Assembly: GCF_001422445.1 (NCBI RefSeq)
Contig: NZ_LMNA01000001.1
Location: 542,735 to 606,734, forward strand
Reading direction: 5' to 3'
From: Pseudorhodoferax sp. Leaf274
GTDB taxonomy: Bacteria; Pseudomonadota; Gammaproteobacteria; Burkholderiales; Burkholderiaceae_C
Length of the DNA: 64,000 nucleotides
Both the position numbers and the translations under genes were made by a program. Below are positions 16,388 to 22,866 of the stretch, piece by piece (the first letter of the stretch is position 1; each line of letters starts with the position of its first letter). Below the pieces are notes generated by a model. The model worked only from the letters and a program-made list of their open reading frames with translations, did no database searches and had not been told where the DNA came from.

Positions 16388-17571
16388 GCGGCGGCCCCTT
16401 CGGCGGCGATGCGCTCGAAATAGGCGCGCACCACGTTCAGGTAGCGCGCATCGTCGAGCAGGAAGGCGTCGTGGCCATGCGGCGCGTCGATCTCCGCGTA
16501 GCTGACGGCGCGCTTGTTGTCGAGCAGGGCCTGCACGATCTCGCGGCTGCGCGCCGGGGCGAAGCGCCAGTCGGTCGTGAAGCTGACCAGCAGGAACCTG
16601 GCCTGTGTCTGCGCCAGTGCCTTCTGCAGGCTGCCGCCATGGGCGCGCGCCGGGTCGAAATAGTCCAGTGCGCGCGTGATCAGCAGGTAGGTGTTGGCGT
16701 CGAAGTACTCGCTGAACTTGTCGCCCTGGTAGCGCAGGTAGCTCTCGATCTGGAACTCGATGTCCTGCGTGCTGTATCTGTAGGCCCCCACACTCGGCGC
16801 TGGCGTGTGCTCGCTGCCACCGGGCGCGCCCTTCAGGGCGATGCCCTCGCGCAGCTGGCGCCCGAACTTCTCGTTCATGACGTCGTCGCTGAGGTAGGTG
16901 ATGTGGCCGATCATGCGCGCGATGCGCAGGCCGCGCTTGGGCACCACGCCCTGCGCGTAGAAGTGGCCGCCGTGGAAATCGGGATCGGTCACGATGGCGC
17001 GGCGCGCCACCTCATTGAAGGCGATGTTCTCGGCGTTCAGGTTGGGCGCGCTGGCCACCACCACGGCGTGGCGCACGCGCTCGGGGTAGCGCAGGCTCCA
17101 GCACAGGGCCTGCATGCCGCCCAGGCTGCCGCCCATGACGGCCGCCAGCTGGCGGATGCCCAGCGCGTCGAGCAGCCGGGCCTGGGCGTCGACCCAATCC
17201 TCCACCGTCACGACCGGGAAGTCGGCGCCGTAGACACGGCCGGTGTCCGGGTTGACGTGCATCGGGCCGGTGGAGCCGAAGCACGATCCCAGGTTGTTCA
17301 CGCCGATCACGAAGAAGCGGTCGGTGTCCACCGGCTTGCCCGGGCCGATCATGTTGTCCCACCAGCCTTCGGACCGGGGCTGGCCTTCGTAGACGCCTGC
17401 CACATGGTGCGAGGCGTTCAGCGCGTGGCAGATCAGCACGGCGTTGCTTCTGTCGTCGTTGAGCGTGCCGTAGGTCTCGTAGCTGAGCGCGTAGTCGCGG
17501 ATGGCCGTGCCGCTCTGCAGCGGCAGCGGCGCTTCGAACGGCATGGACTGGGAATGCGCGATGAGTGGCAT
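16384..17571 (-). CDS. metX: Homoserine O-acyltransferase MetX
   Basis: A 395-residue alpha/beta hydrolase that acylates homoserine in methionine synthesis. It shows YETYGTLND, the oxyanion-region segment [12 protein letters not shown], the nucleophile elbow GGSLGGMQ with catalytic Ser, and the C-terminal histidine in [11 protein letters not shown]. Succinyl- versus acetyl-CoA preference cannot be decided by eye, though many betaproteobacterial MetX enzymes use succinyl-CoA. The leader contains a SAM-II riboswitch and a terminator ending 10 bases before the ATG; no good Shine-Dalgarno is visible there. Confidence 0.95.
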   Translation of the reverse strand: MPLIAHSQSMPFEAPLPLQSGTAIRDYALSYETYGTLNDDRSNAVLICHALNASHHVAGVYEGQPRSEGWWDNMIGPGKPVDTDRFFVIGVNNLGSCFGSTGPMHVNPDTGRVYGADFPVVTVEDWVDAQARLLDALGIRQLAAVMGGSLGGMQALCWSLRYPERVRHAVVVASAPNLNAENIAFNEVARRAIVTDPDFHGGHFYAQGVVPKRGLRIARMIGHITYLSDDVMNEKFGRQLREGIALKGAPGGSEHTPAPSVGAYRYSTQDIEFQIESYLRYQGDKFSEYFDANTYLLITRALDYFDPARAHGGSLQKALAQTQARFLLVSFTTDWRFAPARSREIVQALLDNKRAVSYAEIDAPHGHDAFLLDDARYLNVVRAYFERIAAEGAAA

Positions 17572-17581
17572 GGACGCAAAA

Positions 17582-17617
17582 ACAAAAAACCCGGCGCGCT
17601 AACAACGAAGCCGGGTT
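17582..17617 (-). terminator. Intrinsic terminator in metX leader (attenuator)
   Basis: On the minus strand, AACCCGGC (17617-17610) pairs with GCCGGGTT (17595-17588), followed by TTTTTTGTT. It lies after the SAM-II aptamer and ends 10 bases before the metX ATG, so it is well placed to stop transcription when SAM is bound. It may also end transcripts from the upstream exporter gene. Confidence 0.85.
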
Positions 17618-17624
17618 GGGGGCG

Positions 17625-17692
17625 TCCGTGTTTAGCAGTACTTCGGAACTCGGTGGTTCCGGCGCCCGCAATCTGGAACAAATCGGCGCAGG
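17625..17692 (-). promoter_or_regulatory. SAM-II (SAM-alpha) riboswitch
   Basis: The minus-strand leader of metX reads GCGCC-GATTTG-N5-AGATTGCG-GGCGC. P1 pairs GCGCC (17689-17685) with GGCGC (17666-17662) around the conserved GATTTG and TTGC loop. After a small insertion hairpin (GGAAC/GTTCC) comes the conserved GCTAAA (17636-17631), with loop CAG able to pair with CTG for the pseudoknot. This matches SAM-II aptamers upstream of metX in proteobacteria. It begins only 14 bases after the manganese exporter stop. Confidence 0.85.
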
Positions 17693-17705
17693 GTGGGCAG
17701 TATAG

Positions 17706-18269
17706 CTACGCGCTCACCAGCGCTGCGATGCCCAGCACCGCGAAGATCACCGCCGACACCAGGTGCACCGCGCGCACCGGCACGCGCCGCGTCAGCTTCT
17801 CACCCAGCCAGACGGCTGGCGCGTTGGCCAGCATCATGCCCAGCGTCGTGCCCGCGACCACCCAGGCCAGCGCAGCCTCGTAGCGCGCCGCCAGCATCAC
17901 CGTGGCGATCTGCGTCTTATCGCCGATCTCGGCCAGGAAGAACAGGACCAGCGTGGTGCCGAAGACGCCCAGGCGCGGCGCCTTCTCGCCCGCGTCGTCG
18001 TCGATCTTGTCGGGAATCAGCATCCACACCGCCATGGCCAGGAAGGAGACGCCGAGCACGATGCGCAGCGTGCCCGGGCTGACCTGGGTCTGGATCCAGG
18101 CGCCCACCGCACCGGCCGCCGCATGGTTGGCCAGCGTGGCGACCAGGATGCCGGCGACGATGGGCCAGGGTTTGCGGAAACGTGCGGCCAGCAACAGGGC
18201 CAGCAACTGCGTCTTGTCGCCCATTTCGGCGAGCGCGACGATTCCGGTGGAGATGAGGAAGGCTTCCAA
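17706..18269 (-). CDS. UPF0016/TMEM165-GDT1 family manganese exporter
   Basis: A 187-residue inner-membrane protein with six hydrophobic segments in two repeats. Each repeat holds the family motif: ALAEMGDKTQLLALLLAARF near the N terminus and LAEIGDKTQIATVMLAARY in the second half. Bacterial members export Mn2+ (MneA/Mnx type). The start is TTG at 18269, preceded by CGGAG 8 bases upstream; no ATG fits the family N terminus (MEAFLISTG). A yybP-ykoY manganese riboswitch precedes it, which supports the role. Confidence 0.92.
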   Translation of the reverse strand: MEAFLISTGIVALAEMGDKTQLLALLLAARFRKPWPIVAGILVATLANHAAAGAVGAWIQTQVSPGTLRIVLGVSFLAMAVWMLIPDKIDDDAGEKAPRLGVFGTTLVLFFLAEIGDKTQIATVMLAARYEAALAWVVAGTTLGMMLANAPAVWLGEKLTRRVPVRAVHLVSAVIFAVLGIAALVSA

Positions 18270-18341
18270 GAAACGAACTCCGGCCGGGATGCGAACACCA
18301 TTGACTGCAGGCAGCCTTCCCGGCACGAGAAGCTGCGCAGT

Positions 18342-18502
18342 CAAAGGTCTCGCTTGAACCCCGGCAAGGCATCGCCCGTTGCAGGCTGCTGCTGGTGGTC
18401 CGTTTGCGCCATGTCGGACCGCACACCAAGGCACGGCACGAACAAGTCTGTTGACGCAAACCCCTCTCGCACAAAGCGAAGGCTGGCTACTCCCCCAAGA
18501 CG
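18342..18502 (-). promoter_or_regulatory. yybP-ykoY manganese riboswitch
   Basis: The minus-strand leader of the exporter gene contains, in order, GGGGGAGTAGCC, GTCAACAGACTTGTT, TGCAACGGG and AAGCGAGACCTTTG, the signature elements of the yybP-ykoY aptamer. A GC-rich hairpin follows (GCAGC...GCTGC, 18337-18311), a likely expression platform. Such aptamers turn on Mn2+ export genes when manganese is high. Confidence 0.93.
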
Positions 18503-18566
18503 GGCGGCATTGTAGCCCGGGGCAACCCGCACTCTCGTTTCAGTATCCGCGTTTATCCCTACTTCC

Positions 18567-18600
18567 ACTCGTTCGCAAATCGAACGAGTCCTCGCATAAT
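18567..18600 (+). promoter_or_regulatory. Palindromic operator overlapping promoter of RRM gene
   Basis: ACTCGTTCG-N5-CGAACGAGT (18567-18589) is a perfect 9-base-arm inverted repeat. It covers a possible -35 (TTCGCA, 18572-18577), and CATAAT (18595-18600) follows at 17 bases as a -10. The stretch separates the divergent manganese exporter leader and the RNA-binding gene, so it could regulate either. No T-run follows, which argues against a terminator. Confidence 0.5.
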
Positions 18601-18711
18601 TGAAAGTTCTTGCGCTTTTGCGGCGCATGAGCTTGCGGTGTTCGGTCGGTTCGGTTTGCGGGCGGCTCCCCCATCGCGTCTATTTCGAGATCTGATTTCA
18701 AGGAGTCCTGC

Positions 18712-19011
18712 GTGGGCAACAGACTGTATGTGGGCAACCTGCCCTATTCCTTCCGCGACGACGACATGCACCAGGCCTTCAGTGCCTACGGCAACATCGC
18801 CAGCGCCAAGGTGATGATGGAGCGCGACACCGGCCGCTCCAAGGGTTTCGGCTTCGTCGAGATGTCCAGCGCTGCGGAAGCCCAGGCGGCCATCGAAGGC
18901 CTGCATGGCCAGAGCGTGGGCGGCCGTGCATTGGTGGTCAACGAAGCCCGTCCGCTGGAGCCGCGCCCCCCGCGCAGCGGTGGTTTCGGCGGCGAACGCA
19001 GCCGTTACTGA
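18712..19011 (+). CDS. RRM-domain RNA-binding protein (short form)
   Basis: A 99-residue single RNA recognition motif protein: RNP2 LYVGNLPYS at residues 5-13 and RNP1 KGFGFVEM near 44-51, then a short RPPRSGGFGGERSRY tail. Bacterial RRM proteins of this type are usually cold- or stress-induced. The start is GTG with AAGGAG 8 bases upstream. It is the first of two tandem paralogues sharing about 75% of their RRM by eye, each with its own long leader. Confidence 0.93.
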   Translation: MGNRLYVGNLPYSFRDDDMHQAFSAYGNIASAKVMMERDTGRSKGFGFVEMSSAAEAQAAIEGLHGQSVGGRALVVNEARPLEPRPPRSGGFGGERSRY

Positions 19012-19226
19012 GCCCTTTCGGGGTTCTCGCCACGGATTGGTCCTTTTCACGGCGAAAATTTTCACGTGATTTGTGTTTCTTTCCGATCCGACGGCATATG
19101 ATGTTAGAGCGTGGGCCTAGCGCTCATGTGGCTTGCGGTGTCGGCCAGTTCCGCGTCCTTGAGTTCTGCAGATTGCGTTTTCGGGACTCCATCGCTTTTT
19201 CTTTGTGTTTTTGAGGAGTCCCTTCA

Positions 19227-19739
19227 ATGGGCAACAAACTGTACGTCGGCAACCTGCCGTATTCGGTTCGCGACAGCGATCTGGAGCAATCCTTCAGCCA
19301 GTTCGGCACCGTGACCAGCGCCAAGGTCATGATGGAGCGCGATACCGGCCGCTCCAAGGGTTTCGGCTTTGTCGAAATGGGTTCTGACGCTGAGGCGCAA
19401 GCCGCGATCAACGGCATGAACGGCCAATCGCTCGGCGGCCGCAGCTGCGTCGTCAACGAGGCACGTCCCATGGAAGCCCGTCCCCCGCGTAGCGGCGGCT
19501 ACGGTGGTGGTGGCGGCGGCGGTTACGGCGGCGGCGGTGGTGGCGGCTACGGCGGTGGTGGTGGCGGCGGTTACGGCGGCGGCGGCGGTGGTGGCCGCAG
19601 CGGTGGCGGCGGCTACGGTGGTGGCGGCGGTGGCCGCAGCGGTGGCGGCGGCGGCGACGGCGGTTTCCGCAGCCCGTACGGCTCCGGCCCCCGTGGTGGC
19701 GGCGGCGGCGGCGGTGGCCGCGGCGGCAACAACTACTGA
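19227..19739 (+). CDS. RRM-domain RNA-binding protein with glycine-rich tail
   Basis: A 170-residue paralogue of the preceding gene: RRM at residues 1-80 (RNP2 LYVGNLPYS, RNP1 KGFGFVEM) followed by a roughly 75-residue tail of repeated Tyr-Gly and Arg-Ser-Gly blocks. The architecture is like cyanobacterial Rbp and plant glycine-rich RNA-binding proteins; low-complexity Gly/Tyr/Arg tails often promote RNA binding or condensation. The ATG follows GAGGAG. The 215-base leader resembles that of the first copy near GCTTGCGGTGT and GGAGTCC. A terminator follows. Confidence 0.93.
   Translation: MGNKLYVGNLPYSVRDSDLEQSFSQFGTVTSAKVMMERDTGRSKGFGFVEMGSDAEAQAAINGMNGQSLGGRSCVVNEARPMEARPPRSGGYGGGGGGGYGGGGGGGYGGGGGGGYGGGGGGGRSGGGGYGGGGGGRSGGGGGDGGFRSPYGSGPRGGGGGGGGRGGNNY
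19500..19735 (+). repeat. GGY-rich low-complexity coding repeat
   Basis: Near-continuous GGC/GGT codons with interspersed TAC and CGC-AGC encode the Gly-rich tail of the second RRM protein. The copy number of the Tyr-Gly block is likely to vary between strains through slippage. Confidence 0.8.
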
Positions 19740-19761
19740 TCGCTCAACCGCGATTCCAGAG

Positions 19762-19786
19762 AAAGGCTCCTGCGGGAGCCTTTTTG
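19762..19786 (+). terminator. Intrinsic terminator after RRM gene
   Basis: AAAGGCTCC-TGCG-GGAGCCTTTTT: a 9-base perfect stem with T-run, 22 bases after the stop codon and between convergent genes. Confidence 0.92.
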
Positions 19787-19805
19787 CTGCGCGGGTGTTT
19801 GTGCT

Positions 19806-20588
19806 TCAGCCGTCCGCGCCCTGGCGCGGCTTGCGGGCGCGACCGACCAGCAGCCGGTCGAACCAGGCGTTGGGCAGGCCCCGCAGGAGCTTGGCCACGA
19901 TGCCCATCTGCCATGGGATCACGCGGTAGCTCACGCCGGCTTCGATGGCTGCATGGGCCTTGTCGGCAAAGCGCTCCGCCGACATCAGGAATGGCATGCC
20001 GTACCGGTTGCGGCGCGTCAGCGGGGTATCGATGTAGCCGGGGGTGATGGTCACCACCTTCACACCGTGAGGGCGCAGCTCGCCGCGCAGGCTCTCGCAG
20101 TAGGAAATGACGCCCGCCTTGCTGGCGCAATAGCCACCGTGGCCCGGCAGGCCGCGGATGCCGGCGACGCTGGCGATGCCGACCAGGGAGCCGCTGCGCC
20201 GCGCGCGCATGGGCTGCACGAACGGGTGGAAGGTGGCCGCCATGCCGAGGTTGTTGACGGCCAGGATGCGCGCGAACACGGCCAGGTCTTCACGCTCAGC
20301 CGTGTCCACGCCGATGCTGATGCCGGCGTTGGCAATCACCACGTCGGGCAGGCCCTGGCGCTCCAGGCAGAGGCGGGCGGCCGCGATGATGCTGTCGGGC
20401 TCGGCCACGTCGGCGCCATAGACCACGACGCGGGCCGGATCGAGGCCCTGCGCGGCACGCCAGCGCTCGATCTCGTCCGTGCGGCGCGCCACCAGCGCCA
20501 GCGCATGGCCCGCTTGGTGATAGCGCAAGGCCAGGGCCTGGCCAATGCCGCTGGACGCGCCCGTGATGAAGGCCAGCGGTGCCGCCAT
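19806..20588 (-). CDS. Short-chain dehydrogenase/reductase (SDR)
   Basis: A 260-residue classical SDR. The cofactor motif TGASSGIG is at residues 9-16, the NAG motif appears in VIANAGIS, the catalytic Ser lies in IASVAGIRGLPG, and Tyr-Lys in GYCASKAG. The substrate is not evident. It starts 2 bases before the end of lptC and is in the same operon as kdsD-kdsC-lptC, where many relatives carry lptA and lptB. Confidence 0.9.
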   Translation of the reverse strand: MAAPLAFITGASSGIGQALALRYHQAGHALALVARRTDEIERWRAAQGLDPARVVVYGADVAEPDSIIAAARLCLERQGLPDVVIANAGISIGVDTAEREDLAVFARILAVNNLGMAATFHPFVQPMRARRSGSLVGIASVAGIRGLPGHGGYCASKAGVISYCESLRGELRPHGVKVVTITPGYIDTPLTRRNRYGMPFLMSAERFADKAHAAIEAGVSYRVIPWQMGIVAKLLRGLPNAWFDRLLVGRARKPRQGADG

Positions 20589-20590
20589 GG

Positions 20591-21211
20591 TCAGGGTGCG
20601 CGGCCTGCGACGGAACCGCGCACGCGGCCGTCCAACTGCAGCAGGCGGTCCAGGTTGTCGTAGTCCATGCGGTCGGCCGTGAAGCGGTCGCCGTTGCGCA
20701 GCAGTTCCACCGGCAGGTGCGAGCGCACGCGCTCCACGTTGGTGTACGCATGCAGGAACTCGCTGCGCAGTTCCAGGCGCGGCAGCATGCGGCCGTCGGC
20801 GCCCTTGACGGCCTCGCGCACCACCACGGCATCGCCGAACAGCTGCACCTCCGAGCCGTCGGCGTTGGACAGCGCACGCTTGGCGGTGGACACCGTCACG
20901 TGGCCCAACTCGTTCAGCGACCGGATGTGGGCCTGCTGGATCTCCAGCGTGTCGGTGTCCGGGTAGTGCCAGGCCTGTTCGCCACGGATGTCGCTGCGCA
21001 GACGGCCGTTGGCGTCGAAGGTCTTGACCGAGAAATTGCGCATGAAGTAATCGGGCTCGTGGTTGACCACGCGCGCCGCGACCGGCTGCGCCAGCGTGGG
21101 CGCGTTGCGCACCAGCCAGTACGTGCCCAGCGCCAGCAGGGCCATGAGCAGCAGCGGCAGGTAGATCGACATGCGCTCCCAGCCATCGCGCAGCACAGAG
21201 AGCATCTTCAT
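20591..21211 (-). CDS. lptC: LPS export system protein LptC
   Basis: A 206-residue bitopic inner-membrane protein: one membrane helix at about 17-34 (IYLPLLLMALLALGTYWLV), then a periplasmic beta-jellyroll with PDYFMRNFSVKTFDANG and LRNGDRFTADRMDYDN, typical of LptC. It passes LPS from LptB2FG to LptA. Its start overlaps the kdsC stop by 4 bases. The usual partners lptA and lptB are not next to it. Confidence 0.92.
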   Translation of the reverse strand: MKMLSVLRDGWERMSIYLPLLLMALLALGTYWLVRNAPTLAQPVAARVVNHEPDYFMRNFSVKTFDANGRLRSDIRGEQAWHYPDTDTLEIQQAHIRSLNELGHVTVSTAKRALSNADGSEVQLFGDAVVVREAVKGADGRMLPRLELRSEFLHAYTNVERVRSHLPVELLRNGDRFTADRMDYDNLDRLLQLDGRVRGSVAGRAP

Positions 21212-21783
21212 GCCTGGTAGGGCGCCAGCAGCTCGGCGTAACGGCCGCGCGCCATCAGCAGCAGGTCGCAGAACTCGCGCGCCGCGCCCTGGCCGCCGGC
21301 CATGCGCGTCACGTAGTGGGCCGCGGCCAGCACCTCGGGATGCGCATGCGGCGGCGCGCAGGCCAGCGCGGCGCGGTTGAGCATGGGCAGGTCGGGCCAG
21401 TCGTCGCCGATGGCGGCGGCAGCGCTCCAGCCCAGGCCCAGCTCGGCCAGGATGGCCTCGGCGGCAGGGCGCTTGTCTTCGGTGCCGAAACGGGCATGCA
21501 GCACGCCCAGTGCCTTGAGGCGCGCGCGCAGCGGTGCGCCATCGCGCCCGGTCACCACGGCGGGGGTGATGCCGGCAGCCTGCAGCAGCTTGATGCCCAT
21601 GCCGTCGAGCGTGTGGAAGCGCTTGACGGTCTCGGCCACGCCGCGCCCGTCGCCGGGTGGCAGCTCGGTGAAGTACAGGCTGCCGTCGGTCAGCACGCCG
21701 TCGACATCGAAGAAGGCCACGCGCACGTCCTGGCTGCGCAGCAGCAGTTCGGGGGCATGGCTCAGCACAGGGGCGCGCGCCAT
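21208..21783 (-). CDS. kdsC: 3-deoxy-D-manno-octulosonate 8-phosphate phosphatase KdsC
   Basis: A 191-residue C-type HAD phosphatase that releases Kdo from Kdo-8-phosphate. HAD motif I is FFDVDGVLTDG (residues 24-34), the FHTLDGMGIKLL stretch and motif II TGR follow, and motif III/IV is AIGDDWPDLPML. It overlaps kdsD by one base and lptC by four, in the conserved order kdsD-kdsC-lptC. Confidence 0.95.
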   Translation of the reverse strand: MARAPVLSHAPELLLRSQDVRVAFFDVDGVLTDGSLYFTELPPGDGRGVAETVKRFHTLDGMGIKLLQAAGITPAVVTGRDGAPLRARLKALGVLHARFGTEDKRPAAEAILAELGLGWSAAAAIGDDWPDLPMLNRAALACAPPHAHPEVLAAAHYVTRMAGGQGAAREFCDLLLMARGRYAELLAPYQA

Positions 21784-22781
21784 CAGATCACCTTGGCCCG
21801 CATGAGATCGCCGATGTGCACCACGCCGACCAGCGTGCCGGCCGCGTCGACCACGAGCACGGCGGTGATGCGGAACTGCTCCATGAGTTCGACGGCCTCG
21901 GCCGCCAGCGCATCGGCGCGGATGGTGCGCGGGCCGGCATGCATGACGTCGCCGGCGCGCACGGCGCGCAGGTCGCTGCCTTTCTCGACCAGGCGGCGCA
22001 GGTCGCCGTCGGTGAACACACCCTGCACGCGCAGCGCGCTGTCGACGATGGCAGCCAGGCCGCCCTTGGCGCTCATCTCGCGCATCATCTCGGCCAGCGG
22101 CGTGTCCACGGCCACGGTGGGCATCTCGGCGCCGGTGCGCATCACGTCGCTGACATGGGTCAACAGCCGGCGGCCCAGGGCACCGCCCGGGTGCGAGCGC
22201 GCGAAGTCTTCGGCCTTGAAGCCGCGCAGCTCCAGCAAGGCCACCGCCAGCGCATCGCCCATCACCAACTGCGCCGTGCTGCTGGCGGTGGGGGCCAGGT
22301 TGAGCGGGCAGGCTTCCTTCTCCACGCCGCTGTCGAGCACCTCGTCGGCATGGCGCGCCAATGTGGATTGGGCGCCACCGGTGATGGCCACCAGCGGCAC
22401 GCCCTGGCGCTTGAGCACGGGCAGGATCAGGTTGAGCTCGGCGCTCTCGCCGCTGTTGGAGATCGCGACCACGAGGTCCTGCGGGGTCACCATGCCCAGG
22501 TCGCCGTGGCTGGCCTCGCCCGGGTGAACGAACAGCGCCGGCGTGCCGGTGGATGCGAGCGTGGCGGCGATCTTGCGGCCCACATGGCCGCTCTTGCCCA
22601 TGCCCATCACGACCACGCGGCCGCTCAGGTGCAGGATGCGCTGAACGGCGCGCACGAAGCTCTCGCCCACGCGGGCCTTGAGCCCCAGCACGGCGGCGGC
22701 CTCGATGTCGAAGGTTTGGTGCGCCAGGCCAATGACCTGTGCCGTGTCCAGCGGCTGGACGCGTTCGCGCGGTGGTGTCAT
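21783..22781 (-). CDS. kdsD: Arabinose-5-phosphate isomerase KdsD (KpsF/GutQ family)
   Basis: A 332-residue enzyme converting ribulose 5-phosphate to arabinose 5-phosphate, the first step of Kdo synthesis. The SIS domain covers about residues 40-180 (VVMGMGKSGHVGRKIAATLA, ISNSGESAELN), followed by two CBS domains from about 210 to the end. It heads the leftward operon and is divergent from the Kef-type antiporter across 85 bases. Confidence 0.95.
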   Translation of the reverse strand: MTPPRERVQPLDTAQVIGLAHQTFDIEAAAVLGLKARVGESFVRAVQRILHLSGRVVVMGMGKSGHVGRKIAATLASTGTPALFVHPGEASHGDLGMVTPQDLVVAISNSGESAELNLILPVLKRQGVPLVAITGGAQSTLARHADEVLDSGVEKEACPLNLAPTASSTAQLVMGDALAVALLELRGFKAEDFARSHPGGALGRRLLTHVSDVMRTGAEMPTVAVDTPLAEMMREMSAKGGLAAIVDSALRVQGVFTDGDLRRLVEKGSDLRAVRAGDVMHAGPRTIRADALAAEAVELMEQFRITAVLVVDAAGTLVGVVHIGDLMRAKVI

Positions 22782-22866
22782 GGCGCGAATTCTATCGAGC
22801 GCCCCCCGTGCGGCCCCGGCCTGAACCCGGGGCCGGCCACGGGCAACACGCTAGCATGCGTGCACC

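Noticed and set aside
19058-19073. parS-like TTTCACGTGA
   Set aside because: Only the central bases match the parS consensus; the outer arms are not palindromic.
19500-19735. Regular repeats that could suggest a CRISPR or tandem-repeat array
   Set aside because: They are in-frame GGY/TAC codons of the glycine-rich RRM tail with no unique spacers.
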